A DNA stretch of 64,000 nucleotides from Macrotrachela quadricornifera (Eukaryota > Rotifera > Eurotatoria > Philodinida > Philodinidae). Below are positions 45,072 through 59,070 of this stretch, one piece after another. Each line of letters opens with the position of its first letter. Position 1 is the stretch's first letter. The DNA is taken from positions 440,157 through 504,156 of the forward strand of contig JAJEKB010020807.1 in the NCBI GenBank assembly GCA_022393335.1, given 5' to 3'. The position numbers and the translations under genes were made by a program. The notes below the pieces were generated by a model. That model made no database searches. It saw only the letters and a program-made list of their open reading frames with translations, and had not been told where the DNA came from.

Positions 45072-48000
45072 TCAACGATGCGCAAACTTTAGTACGCGAT
45101 TATTAGCTGTGTCTGCTACATATAAATTAAGTTGACTGTCAAGTGTCAGTCCATAAGGACCACCAAGGAGCGTTGAATTTGTACCAGAAACACCAGTAAC
45201 ACCAGCAAGTGTTGTACCATTCGACTGACCAACCACAAAAAATTGTACTCGATAATTCATTGTATCAGCAACATACACATTACCAAAATAATCAACTGTC
45301 ATACCTATGGGTTGATTGAGTAATGTCGATGTGCTACCACCTGCTCCATTTATATCACCTGCAATAAGTGTCCAACTACTAGCACCTAATACCCAACGAA
45401 CAATATTATTAGCCATATAATTACAGATCACAAGACTGTTCGATGATGCTTCAAAGTAAACGCCAACAGGATAATATAGTTGTGAAGTATTAGTTCCTGG
45501 TCCATTTCCACCAGCAACTACTGTTCCTGATGATGCACCTGATAGATAACGCATCACACGATGATTCCCAAAATCTCCTATATAAAGCGTTCCTGTACTG
45601 GAATCACGTGCAAAGCCATATGGAATATTCAGTTCATTGTTTGCACTGCCCGCCGTACCTGTGAATATATTCATTTACAATTATTATCATATTTTCTAGA
45701 AAGAGCATTATGTTCAGAGGGAGAGAGGAGAATTTGCGCAAAAATGGAGCCTTGAAAGTACTGCCAGAGGATATTGAAGAGATGGCAGTCTTCAAAGATG
45801 TTTAAGAAAATATTGAACTGAGATAACTACGATACACCACCTCAGTTTCGCTCATGTCTATTCAGAACTTCTCAAATATCTGTTTTCCTCACACACAAAG
45901 AATTGTTGAATAAAATATAAGCGTTCTTTTACCTGTACCAGCGACAGTCGTGCCCGAAGTTGCACCACTTGTCCAACGTTGGATCCGGTTGTTCCATGTA
46001 TCAGCCACATAAATATTTCCACTTGAATCAACAACAACACCTCCAGCACGATTCAGTTCATTTGAACCTGAACCACTTACTGCATCTGCTCGACCAGCTA
46101 CTGTCGTGCCATTTGTTGCATTCGGTAACCATTTTTGAATTCTATTGTTATTCCAGTCAGCAATATAGAGTGCATTAGATGAATCGACATACAGCCCAAA
46201 AGGACTGGAAAGCATATTAGGACTTGAACCAGATGCACCCGTCCCAGCCGTAAGTGTGCCTGTTGAGTTCCAAAGTAGTGATGGAGCAGTAGCTGTAAAA
46301 GAAAAATTAATAGTTTTGAATTGATATATGAAGAATAATACTATTTGACTTTCATGGAAGTGATATGAGTTTAAAAGAGAGAAAGAATTACTTGAGTGAC
46401 TTAGAAATAGATGTGAAACTCCATAGGCCTTCGTTGATATATCCTTAAAAAAAGATCGAACTCTTGAAAAATTTAGAATGAACATTATAATATTTTTTCC
46501 GGATGCCTGTATTCAGTCAATTTTTGAATCATTTATTTTTTTGCATGTAGACTTATCATAATCAATACTGAAGTTTCTTCTTTGCATCTAGAATTATTCC
46601 TTTTTATCAATTGTTTGAGAATAACTGAACTCGAATTTAAACATTTAAGTTCAATGCTTATGAGATTAAGGAAGCAGAACAACATAAAAATGTAACTTGT
46701 CAATACCGTATGTGAATGAAATGGTTAAATACTCATGAAAAGAAAATATTGTAGTAAATGTTTCTTGAATAATACGTGTTTGAAGAGTCACGAACCTTGT
46801 TGATTAAATTTTTTAGTTTCAAACCTGAATCTAATTGCATTCTTGATGTCCTATGAGAATTTTTAATTTATTCGTGATAGTAGCTTTGAACCACATCCTA
46901 CATATTTCTCAAGAAACATTGAGAGCAATCTTATAAGAATCTGATGAACTCTAATTTAGAGTAATCTCTTTAGATTTAGTTACGAGTTTTGTCTGAGATT
47001 TTCACAAATAAATTACTTTTACGTATGCTACATTTCTAAGAAACAGCTTAACTATCGCAATGCTTTTCTAAATGAAAAAAAAAGAAGGTATTTCTCAATA
47101 TTATAATATTCGCTGCCTCTTTCTTTTTGATGATGATGATGATGATCCTAAATAAAAGTCATAGTTTATATGCAATATTTCTGAGATGTTGAATTTATTA
47201 ATACACATTGCAAAACTATTCTTCTATGCAAACATACTTGTGGTTGTTGTCGTTGTTGACGATGCAGTTGTCATTGTCACTGTTGTCGTTAATAATGTTG
47301 TCGTTGATGTTACCGTTGTGTCTCTATAAGTCAGAAGAACAGGTGCAACAATGGCTGCAGCCACAATGCATGCCCCGGCAAAAGACGCTAGGATGATCAC
47401 CACTACGATTTTTCCACTCGATAATGTCCTCAAAATGAAAAATTATTCAATAGAAAATTTCTTGTCAAAAGTAATTTAATATTAACTTTGCAGCAGGTGT
47501 TGAGGGAATCGACTTAATGTTGGCAGTGTTTACATTGACCATTGATGGAGTCGCATTACGCTAAATATAAAAAGTATAATCGAATCCTGTTTAATTTAAA
47601 AATATAAAACTTTTATTTAACTTTTCAAAAAACCTTCTTTTAAACAAATTGGATTGTATGTCTACATATAGTGGCAGATATTAGACAATAGACGCATACT
47701 ATAGTATAGGGTTCCACCAAGCCGATGAGTCAGAGAATACTGTATCAAATAAGTGTGTAGTAAAACACTGCTGCTACCTATAGATGATGGAATTTCATGA
47801 GTTCGATTCTTATAGGAAACTCAATAGGTTTATATATAGAAATACTTGAACGGATCTAAAGCCAATGTTCGTACATGAACATTGAATGAAAGTGTTTTTT
47901 TATTTTTGAACACTTAGATATCAATAAAGAGAATCAAGTGATCAGTTATAATTAGAATTTCATGCTCTTTTAAAATATATGTTCAAAATATTTCTGCAAC

Positions 48001-49431
48001 TTAATTGTGACGAAATATTTTGATAAAAAAATCCAAGTTTATATGAAGAGGAAGAACTTAAGCACTTAATAGAGCAAATTTTATTCTACAAACTACTATA
48101 TAAACCCTCATTGTCTAAATATCAATGAAAACCTAATTATTTCAGTTGAAAGATTTATGATCAAACAGAAACAGAGAACTAATATAGACGATGTCCATTT
48201 GAGAGTAAAATGAACTTGTAATCAAATAGAGTACGATTTGCTATAGAAAATCTTATTCAGATATACAGAATAGTATAGATACACACGCAAATACAGCAAC
48301 ATGTAATAAAATAAGTTGTTTATCCTTGACTTTGTTATCGATATCAAAGAACTGTTTTTATTTTTACTCTGTTTAAAAAAATTCAATAATATTGATGTTA
48401 ATCTATGTTCTCGCATGCTAATATAAAACCTATATCGCACAATCCGTGCAGGATTAAAATGCGAAACACGATATAATTATTAGTGCTGGTCGTAGACAGA
48501 TAAAACTTTACTATAAACCTATAAGTACTTTTAGACAAAGCATATAGTTTTTCAGTGTAAAATACTTAAAAAATATTAATAAAAATTAGAAATTAAATAT
48601 ATTTAGTCGTGATGAATTTATTAATTATAATTAAGTGTGTTAGGGCTTGTTGGATAAGATCAAATTTCTACCTTAAACCATCAACACTCTCTTCTAGATT
48701 GTATTTTACAGTAAATAGACTATTAGCATTTAAAAAGAATAGCTATTTGAAATACTCCATATCATATATTTATTGATATTTTCTAGTGATTCAAATCGAA
48801 CGAAACTAAGGTCAATTTTGTATATGTTACGTACCTTTCGATTCTCTAAAAAATAATAAAAAAAATGTCTGGAGTACCTTTGAATATCCTACGGAGGGGA
48901 TATGAAAATTTTTAGTGCAATCAAATAATAATTATCTAAAATGATAAAATTTTGAACGTTGATCACTGACATACAGCAGAAGTTCATTGTATACCATAAC
49001 CTAATGGTACATAGAGCAGTCTTTTAATTGAATATTCAAAAGTACTCCAGAACTTTTATGTGATTATTGACACTGTAAATTTCATATTGATTCAAAAGTA
49101 AACATTTTTTTAAATATATTCCTATGATTGTATAGAATCTTTCAGAAGATTGAATGCATAAAAAAATATCAATGTTTAAATGATATAATCTTTAAGATTC
49201 TCATGTAGGACGACTTAAAGATGAATGAATTTTAACAAGTTTTATGTAAAGAATTGAGTTTATCAGAATAACAGAGAATATTTATTAGTATTTTAATTAT
49301 TGAAAGTTAAGGATTATTTACTTGATTTAATTGAGTTGTTGAAGTATCTTCTATGTCCCATTCACTTTTCTATATAACAATGAAGAAGATTTCATTTATC
49401 TTTACAATCAATGATATTTGCTTACATCCAT
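45072..49431 (-). CDS. Membrane-anchored NHL-repeat protein, copy 1
   Basis: Complement of 45072-45658, 45933-46292, 47238-47428, 47487-47560, 49322-49369 and 49426-49431; 1266 bases, 421 aa. Exon 1 is six bases (ATG GAT). The order is: short acidic cytoplasmic N terminus (KSEWDIEDTSTTQLNQ), a linker, one transmembrane helix (IVVVIILASFAGACIVAAAI), a Thr-rich stalk, then about six NHL repeats such as LYIADWNNNRIQKW and NIYVADTWNNRIQRW forming a beta-propeller. The layout is a type II protein with an extracellular propeller, likely for binding proteins or glycans. The 1.76 kb intron 47561-49321 carries a dispersed hairpin motif. Copy 2 follows at 51.6 kb in the same orientation. Confidence 0.85.
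48435..48474 (-). repeat. Dispersed hairpin motif, copy C
   Basis: Minus-strand copy in NHL intron: TATCGTGTTTCGCATTTTAA then TCCTGCACGGATTGTGCG. Loop and stem vary slightly from copy A. Confidence 0.7.
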
Positions 49432-50530
49432 GATTATATTAATCGTCAATGTTGATATGTATATTTTAACTGCAATGTTAGGATATAAATTACAAACTGT
49501 TTTATATGCGTTGGCATAAAAAAAACATTCATTTTACAGACGTGAGAAGTAGCTTTTGTTTTCTTTTTATTAAAAGTGCTTTTTTGTACATAAAAGCAGT
49601 TAATGGATTTTTCTATGTCACATATTGCTATAACATTTTTGGACGTGTAATTCAAATGTTGATTTATTTTTAAATTTAAACAACAGAATATAATGAATAT
49701 ATTACCTTTATTTTTATAACACAGTTTTATGCTATTCTATCTTTGAGTACTTTTTCTATTAATTAGTAAAGTATATATGAAGATGACATTCTTCGCTTTA
49801 AATTTCGCTTCTATATGATTTGAAATCTAATAGATGAAAGAAAATGTTATATTTCTATACATTTATCTGCAAAGTTTTTGTATTTCTAGGGTATATACGA
49901 AAACAAACTTTTTATTTTTGATCGTGTATGTTCATATCTTTCATCAGAAATCATCAAGATTCATAAGAAGAAAAATCAACGAACCTATCTTTTCTACCTT
50001 AATTATTTTTCCCATTTTTTTTGATTATTTTCAATTTCATGGGTACCCTTTTATTTAAAATGGATTCTACTTATTTAAAAAGAAATAATGGTGAATCATT
50101 CATTACAATACTTTCATACATTTACTTTTCAAAACATCTTTTATTTGTTTGTTTTACCATGCAGTCAGGTATGATTGTTCTCTTTCGATGTATTTCATTT
50201 ATTAGGCAGTCAGTATGTTCCTTTAATATCTATAAATAACTGATCTGTCAATAAAAAAAGAACTCAAAAGTACGTGTACTTTTTCGTAATTTTCTTTTTT
50301 TTTCTCAAATTATAGAAGAATATAAATATAAATGTTGAAAAAACCGAATAATAGAAATATGTATGAAACATTTGTCTAACCTTTCTTTTTTTTAATAATA
50401 TGTGATCAATTATACAAAACGAATAGTAAACAATCTATTGTTTGTCATTGTCTGCCTATACAGGTGACACATTTTTTTTCTCACTTCTATTACGTATATG
50501 TTGTAGAATATATGCGCATGTTAGCTTTTG

Positions 50531-51599
50531 AAAAGTCATCATATTTTGAATTAAAAGTAAGAAGAATATTCGTGATAATATTCTTGAATGTGATAATCAA
50601 TGTGAGATAAAATTTCATTGTGTTGAAAAATAAAATTTTCTTTCATCTTTTAATGGTATTTGAAGTAATGATACACATTGCATGGTTTTTTTTTAATTAC
50701 AATATTGTTTTGTTAAATGATGAATTAGCTTTTTCTGCTTGATTAAGAAAAAGTAGTCAATATTATTGAAATAAATGATGAAAGATAAAATGTTGAAAAA
50801 TAGAATGTTTAAATAAAAAAACAAAGAGAATTTAAAGAAAAGATTATCTTCCTTGTCGTTCAAAAAATTTCTATCAGCTGACAATACATTATAAGTGTCT
50901 TGCGTAAAGGACACTGTTTTTACGATAATTTTTCAAATTATCATTAAACTTATTAAAGTAATGCTTCTGTTGTGAGAAAAAAACCGCATCTTAGCATCTC
51001 TTTGCATTTGTAAATTATTTGAAAATCAAAATACTTAAAAAGAATTGTTTTTTTAGAATTTCTTTAATTGATTTTTGTGAAAGTTTCATTCAAACATTTT
51101 GATTTTCATTAGACTAATACGAAAAAGTGTAGCCAACTATCATTTTTCCCCACGCTATGTATCGTCAGACTACGTACTCTTTGCAGATATTAATCACCTT
51201 TTTATTAGTTTAGTACGTTAAAGAGAATCAAACTATGCAATCACTATCGGCAACTATTGAAGTTAAAAAACAGGCCATGAAGAAAAAGTATATATGATTT
51301 TCATATTCAATTTATTTTTCTCTAACGCATTTTGTCACTTTATCTATCAAAAGATTTATTAAATTTTATTCAATATTAACTATTTATCTATATACGATAT
51401 TCCTACGAAAACTCAGAATAAAACAGCATAGAAAACAAAAAAATAACATTTGAATTAGGATATAGTTGTAGAGTAAACTTATTGTTTGAGACTATTATGC
51501 GCTTATTTTCATTTATTATGATTATAATCATTGAATATCGTAAGAATATGCACAAAAAAATGAAAAAAAAATGTTCAAAGTTCACAAATACTACACCAA
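50531..51599. other. AT-rich spacer between the NHL units
   Basis: No feature recognised. Confidence 0.4.
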
Positions 51600-51615
51600 T
51601 AGGTGCAGATTTTGT

Positions 51616-54600
51616 TCAAAGGCGAACAAACATTTGTACACGATCATTAAGTGCGTCTGCTACATATAAATTAAGTTGACTGTCGAGTGTCAATGAAAAA
51701 GGACCACCAAGTAGGGTTGAATTTGTACCAGGAACACCAGTAACACCAGCAATTGTTGTACCATTCGATTGACCAGCCAAAAATAATTGTATTCGAAAAT
51801 TCATTGTATCAGCAACATACACATTACCAAAATAATCAACTGTCATACCTATAGGTTGGTTGAGTAGTGTCGATGTACTACCACTTACTCCATTAATATC
51901 ACCAGCAATAAGTGTCCAACTACTAGCACCTAATACCCAACGAACAATATTATTGGCTAAATAATTACAGATCACAAGACTGTTCGATGATGTATCTAAG
52001 TAAATACTAGTAGGAAAATTCAGTTGTGAAGTATTAGTTCCTGGTCCATTTCCACCAGCAACTACTGTTCCTGATGATGCACCTGATAGATAACGCATCA
52101 CACGACTATTACCAGAATCTGAGACATAAAGTGTTCCTGTACTAGTATCGAGTGCAATGCCATAGGGAAGCGTTAGTTCATTGTTTGCACTGCCCGCCGT
52201 ACCTGTGAATATGTTCATTTATAATTACTATCGGATTATTCACAAAGGATGCTACTTTGTGAAGAAAGAAAGGGGCGATCGCGTAAAAATGAAATCTTGG
52301 AAACACTGTCAGTGGATATCGAAAAGATTTCTGGCAAAAAGGAATAATATAGGAGTAAGGGAATTTAAAAGTGCCGAAAATTGAGCGGCATTCTTTTTAT
52401 GATATAAAATCTTGAGGTGAATAAAGACGAAAAGACTCTTTCGTACAAGTTCATTTGGGAAAGTAAATATTATTAAAACAGATTTTATTTTCGAACAGAT
52501 GATTTGCCGAAAGTTACTAGAGTAATAACACTTGCTCTTGATTCTTTCATGGTCCGTTACACATAGACTATGGAAGAATAAATAGTAAGTATTACTATTC
52601 TAGCGACTTTCGACGACTCATCTATTCGATAATAAAATCATTCGGTCAATGGCGTCCCACTCATTCATTTTCGGTGTTCTCATTACCAAGAAATAACCGA
52701 ATATATCATTGTTATAATTCAAAAAAAAAACGGATTGATATTTTTTCCAACAATAAAGATATATACACACTCCATTACTATTAATTTCAATAAAAAAAAA
52801 TTAATTTATCAAGATACAATGTAAATAATCAAATGATCTTCTAATCATCATATATCACATACTAATATATCTTTTTTCTCCTATACTGCTAGTCATATTT
52901 TTTCAAAGGAAAACTATGACTTTTATCTATCAAGTCTCTCTCTTACACTAGAAATCGAACTGAAACTTTTACAAGAATTAACCGACAATATTTGAGATGA
53001 TGAGGTCGAAGCTGTTATGTATCAGAGAAAAGGAATATTTACAATCTTTTGTTGAGATTTCACGTGCACTTTTTGTTCCATTAAATGAATAAGAAAGCGA
53101 AAATTTAAAAATAATCATAAAAGAAAAATTGAGAAAAAAAAGTAGATATTACGTTTTTAGAGTTAAAAAGAATTCGTTTCATATGCAAAACCACATTAAG
53201 AAATGAATCATACCTGTGCCAGCAACAGTCGTTCCAAAAGTTGCACCTGCTGCCCAAAGTTGAATTCTGTAATTCCATGTATCAATCACATACATATTAC
53301 CACTGGAATCAAAAAGAACACCTGAAGCAAGAGTCAATTCACTTGGAGATGAACCACTTGTCCCATTCTCTTTACCAGCCACTGTCACACCATTTGATGC
53401 TCCAATTAACCATTTTTGAATTCGATTGTTATTCCAGTCAGCAATATAGAGATAATTAGATGAATCGACAAGCAGCCCAAAAGGTCTGAAAAGCTGATTA
53501 GCAGCTGAACCACTCGTGCCCGTAATACCAGCTATAGTTGTGCCTGTTGAGTTCCAAATTAGTGTTGGAATAGTAGCTGTAAAAGAAAAACTAATAGTAT
53601 TGGATTGTTATATGGAGAACAATACAATTTAGTTTTTATGGGAGAAGTATGAATTTAAAAGGGAAAAAGAATTACTTGAATTATTTAGAAGTGGACTTGA
53701 ATTTCCATAGATCTCTTCGGTAATATGCCTTAAAAACTTAAAAATATACTTTTGTTGACTCATAAAATGTGCTATCTTCTACAGTTGCTGATTTTTCATA
53801 AAATTCAATTCGAAGTTTTCAAGATGAGAAACCCATATTCAAGGGCAATTTATCAAAATTTTGAAGTCTACTTTTCCAGTACATAGGAATAATACTTTAG
53901 CTTTTTATGATTTTTTTCATAACATTCAACTAAAACTATTATCAGTGAAGCATATGATTTTTAAGCTCACGAAATTTAGTTTTTAAAATTTTTCAAAGTT
54001 GTACCAGGCTTTGAATTATTCTCTGGCGTACATCTTTAGTCAAGTTTTATGAAAAGATATTCAAATCAAGAAATATCATTTTTGTGATCGAACAACTTAA
54101 CTTATACATATGAAATATTTATTCGCTGATTAAAAATCGTCATTAACAAGTATAACGGAAACATCCAAGAAGCACACTTCCTATCATTAATAACAAGGAG
54201 ATTGTAAGTCATAATGTCGCGAAACTAATCATGATACATTATTTCAGCCAAAAACTTTGGACATCAGAGAATGTAAAAACACACTATTATTAAAAATGTA
54301 TTTCTTATTTCTTATTTATATTTAATATATTATGGATAGAACATACATGCAGATCTTGAAGGTTTGTTTAGACTGTTCTAGTAGGGAGCGGAAAGAGGAT
54401 AATATAAAGATGTCATGTGTCAACGCTAACGTTCGAGTTGAACCGAATTATTGATTTATATACTATTGACTGTTCAATGACACATCATTTTTTTAGATAT
54501 ATTCTGAGTGGAATCCATCGAATTCAAAATTTTTTGATCGGGGACAGGACTCGAATCGGTTTTGTCAATATTTTAAAAGCATAAACTTGGTTGATGAAAC

Positions 54601-56585
54601 TTTTTGATCTCGAACCTCGATCTGGATCCGGTCGTACTCCTGATACTCTATGAAAAATCTTAGTTTACACTTGATAGTTGTTTCGAAGCATATCCTGCAT
54701 ATTTCTGAAAAAATACTCACGATGAGCATATAGGAATCAAGTTTTATATTCAACTCTCTGTTTCAGAATAGCACTGCTAGGGTGAGATCTATGCACAACC
54801 TAACAGACTCTAATCTAGACCCATCTCTTCAACGTCATTTGTGAGTTTTAAATAGCCTTCCAAGCTTTTTCTAGTCTTTACGTGCCCTATCTAGTGCTAA
54901 CATTTGAGCTCATAATACTTGATACAAACTTATCCTATTGTGTAAATATACTTGTTGCTATTGATACTGGCGTCGTTGTCGATAATAACGTTGTATTGCT
55001 ATTAGTTAAAATAATAGGTACAACAATGATCGTAGCTATGATGCATCCTCCGACAATGCATGCCAGAATGATCAATGGGATGATTATTGCAATCGGTAAA
55101 CTCCTCAAATTCAAAAGTCATGTGATAAAATTTTTTATCAAAAATAATTTGATACAAACTTTTTAGTGGTTGCTGAAGGAATTGCCTGAAGTTTGTTAGT
55201 GTTCACTTTGATCATTGATGGAGTTACAGTACGCTAAACATGAAATTTATACTTAAATCTTCTTTTTTTTTTTAAATACTGAATATTGATTAAGAAAGAT
55301 GAACTTTTTTGAAATTATTATTTACAGACTGAGGATTCAAAGAACAAATATCGTTATCTATGAAATTGAGGATGAGGAAGTGGGTGAGTGTGAGATCAGT
55401 TCACGTAAGAAACTCAACAGTTTCCAGTGCACTATTCTCCAACGTATTTTATGTATCAGATTTTGTCAATGACAATTTTTTTGTTTAATCTTGGAATATT
55501 CAAAAGATACACATAGAAATCAAACATAGTCACTTATAACAAGAAACATTAAGGTTTTTTTTAAAATGTAAATTTAAAATTTTATTTAATCTGATTCAAT
55601 ATTAGTTGCTTTACAGAAAAATACTTGAATAGATCTAAAATCAATGTTTGTACACACAAACACTCAATGAAACCATTTTCATTCAAATCTTTGTATATCT
55701 TTTGAACATTTAGATATGATTAAATAGAATCAAGCATTTAGTTGTATCAAAATTTTATACTCTTTTTGAATATATGTATAAAATATTATTGATTTGCTAG
55801 CAAATATTTGAATAAACGAAATATTAATATTTACAATCTGTTAGGTTCTATTCTGTGTAATCTGAGATCAAATGATAGACCATATTAAATTTTTCCCATC
55901 TATTTGCTGTTAAGCAACTCATCATCATTGATCATGTTCTTATATACTCATATTTTTGTTTATGAAATAAAGGGTCGTAAAAATAAAAATGCATTGGTAT
56001 TGATATATGTGTCTACGAAACAAAAAAAAATACAAACGGAATTCTAACTATAGTAGCTAGAAGATTTGAGAGCAAACGAGGTCAGAGAACTAATACAGAA
56101 AATGTAAAATTAAGACTAAAATCTGCGAACGAATAGAATAAAGGAAACTACGGATCCGTATACTTTTGGTTCCAATTTTGGTTTCACTAAGATCAAGGCT
56201 GTTATGCAGTTCGCATATAGAGTACGACTTTCTGTAGAAAATTTTATTCAGATATACGTAATGACAAAGGTAAAATCCCTCTTAAAACAATAGAAAAAAG
56301 ACATATCAACTAGATAATGGGAACAGAAACTTATAACTTATCGTAGTAAAACACAAATCAGAAAAAAATCTCAGTCTATCCATCATCATGCATAAAATAG
56401 ATTTCAACAATCTTCATACAAGGGATGAAGTTTATTGAAACGATAGAGATTGCTTATAAGTAATCTAATATTCTGAAAAACTAAGATTTATTTATCTTGA
56501 ATTTTCCATGTATCACACATTCTCTACATAACAATGAAGATATTTTCATCGGCATTCAATATCAGTAATTTTTACTTACATTCAT
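51616..56585 (-). CDS. Membrane-anchored NHL-repeat protein, copy 2, possibly defective
   Basis: Exons by homology to copy 1: complement of 51616-52202, 53214-53576, 54952-55103, 55160-55233, then 56497-56523 and 56580-56585 at the 5' end. The four large exons are intact, in phase and close to copy 1 (last exon the same length, 587). The helix reads IAIIIPLIILACIVGGCIIA and the propeller keeps NHL signatures (LYIADWNNNRIQKW, NVYVADTMNFRIQLF). The second exon is shorter than in copy 1, and where copy 1 has the donor CAA|GTAAAT, copy 2 has CAAGATAAAT with no GT; readthrough meets a TAA at once. The protein may start elsewhere, use another donor, or the gene may be newly dead. The stalk is shorter than in copy 1. 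Confidence 0.7.
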
Positions 56586-57959
56586 GATTATATTAACTAC
56601 CAATGTTGATGTGTACTTTTTACTGTAGTTTAAGTGTGTAAACTCTTTTATGTACACTTGCATACAGAAACATCCATTTTATAGACGTAAGTAATATTTT
56701 ATATTCCGTTTGATTACAAGTGTTTTTTGTAGGTAGAAGTAGTTAATGGATGTTTTTATTGCGCATGTTACTGTTCATTATTTAACATGTACTTCAAATT
56801 TCGATATATTTTCGAATTAAAACAACAGAATATGATGAGAATACCTACTTTATACTAAAAGCTTTTTCGTTACACTGTAATAGAACATTACATATGGACA
56901 CGTTTACTTCCACATAATACTTAATGATATTTATAATTATGGGAAAAAGTTGCAGGTTTCAACATATAGTTTAGAACTATGATTTTGATATAATCGAAAG
57001 ATTGGCTTATTTATAACGAAGGTCATAACCATATGATGGGAATATGTGAACTGATGTACCTTCAAATAATATAGTTTTCAAGTGTTTATATGAATCTTAA
57101 TGTGAAAATTTTCGAAAGGTTCCGAAAAGAACGATTTATCATTAGTCAATTCAACAGTTTCAGATTATTTAGTCTTTTTAATACAATGACTAGACATATG
57201 AGATTGACATAAGCCCATCAAAAATAGATTTGAAATTGAAAAAGAAAAATCACCCAGAATGGTTACATGACTTGTCATCGGCAGATATAATGGCTTAGTC
57301 TGGATTAATCTAAATTTAATTTATCGAGAAAAAATATTAAATATACGGATATAAAGAGATTATTTAAAGTGATAAAAGTTTAGTTTTTCTTCCAAAATGA
57401 TGATTGTAATTCATTATTAAATTAGCATAATAAGAATATATATTTAGAACAAAATGAAATAATAATACAGAAAATATTTGAATCACCTTTAAAAATAATT
57501 TTATGCATCAAATCCACTTGTTGGAAATAAAATATCTATCACAATTTCTACTTTTGGCAAGATGATTTTTCAAATCTTAGTTCAAAAACTTCCTCCTCTA
57601 TTTCTAGAAGTTATTGAAAATATAAATTTTAACATATTACTGCGCACCTCAGTGGTAGTTACATGATAATGAAAATCCAATTTCAGTAGCTGTTTATATT
57701 CGTGAGTTATTCGACTCATACTCATCTACCTTCTATTTTAAAATGAATAGTAATTAAAAAAGAGCAATGAATCATCCGTTACATCATTTATACATTCACT
57801 TTTTAAATCATCTTTTATTTATTTGCTTCATCATTTAGTAAAATATGACTGGTTTCTGTTGATATATTTTATTGACTATACAGTGAACATGTTTCATTAA
57901 TATCTATAAATAACTCGTCTATTGTTAAAAAAAAAAACTTCAAAAGTACGTGTGCCCTT

Positions 57960-58985
57960 TCATCATTTTTTTTCTTTGTATTCTGATGCTGTAATACAAT
58001 TTCAATTTCGCACAATATAAACAGACATAATCTATTCCTAAGATATACTATGAATTGAGTTATAAGAATAATTAAATTCTTTTGATATATGATATAAATA
58101 TGCGTGGTAATTTTATCAGTTCTTAGTATTTGCTAATATTGGTACATATCATGGATAGATTCAAGAGAGCTTTTCCTTTAGAAAACTTCATTTTTTCATA
58201 GAATAGTGAAAGCCTGGTTTTTATAAGAAGATGATGCATCAAAGTCTTCTCTTTAAGAATATCTATCACTTTTTGCAAGACGAATAGATTTTGATGAGTT
58301 TATCATCTGAAATCTAGGTCCTATTATCAAGTTTTTCGAGCAATCTTCTCGATTTTTAAGTTATCTTTCTCGTTGCGTTGGCATCGAATAGTGTTTTGTC
58401 GTTATAAATCATTACGAAACTACTAATACTTAAGATAACGACCACAGCTCTGTAGCTTGTCCTTAGCACTGATATATAATTCACGTGGGCTTCGCAAAAA
58501 TCGATTTCTAAAACTTATTTAGCGTCTTTCACAAAATCGGTTTTCTTCGATATTACTGTTCACATGGGCAAGGTTTCTTTAATACTGACTTAAGAGAGAA
58601 ATAGTAATTTTTTTTTTTGTTGTAAAGCCTAGAACTAAGATTGGGCTTCAATACGTAATTTTTTCTGATAAAGGTTTTTCAAAAAACAAATTACGGGAAA
58701 TTTAAAAATCGGATTCTGTGAGTGCCAGCCTTAAAGGTACTCTACAACTTAAAAGTCGCCCCCGACATGTTAGATGATATCCTGATTGTGAAAACCTTAT
58801 TCACGTACCAAATACCTTTGACTAATAAAAGGAGAGAATTGGTTTTTGAAGGAATCTTCAGCCAAGAAATAACTTTTGTTTAACCAAATCTACAAAAATT
58901 AATTTTTACATAAAGACTCATGACTGTTAGTACAGATGTTGAAAGCATTCTAAAGTGTAAGCGTATACAGATCGTTCTTCACGCA
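57960..58985. mobile_element. ~1 kb insertion in NHL unit 2
   Basis: Absent from the matching place in unit 1 (about 50280-50465). It contains 58685-58822, which matches 5486-5622 in the 3.3 kb inverted-repeat element. This suggests insertion of a related element after the NHL duplication, although loss from unit 1 is also possible. Ends not defined to the base. Confidence 0.5.
58685..58822 (+). repeat. Dispersed repeat shared with 5486-5622
   Basis: Direct-orientation match with words such as GGGAAATTTAAAAATCGGAT, TACTCTACAACTTAAAA and GATTGTGAAAACCTTATTC. Confidence 0.65.
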
Positions 58986-59070
58986 TAGAAATGATGTATG
59001 TTTTTCTCACTTCTATCGCGTGTATATTGCACAGTATGTGGACATGTTAGATTCTCATTTTGCGTTTGAA

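Larger units (their letters stand above)
45060..50530 (-). repeat. Tandem duplication unit 1 (NHL gene plus flanks)
   Basis: Gene, introns in part, and upstream flank (49432-49690 and 50040-50290, 50460-50530) are homologous to unit 2. Shared upstream words include CAATGTTGAT, AACAACAGAATAT, TAATATCTATAAATAACT and CTCAC-TTCTAT. Confidence 0.75.
51600..59070 (-). repeat. Tandem duplication unit 2, with insertion
   Basis: Homologue of 45060-50530 extended by about 1 kb of inserted DNA between roughly 57960 and 58985. Alignment by eye resumes at TTTTTCTCACTTCTAT near 59001. Confidence 0.7.

Noticed and set aside
47208..47396. Leu-rich plus-strand frame
   Set aside because: Antisense shadow of the transmembrane and Thr-rich exon of the NHL gene.
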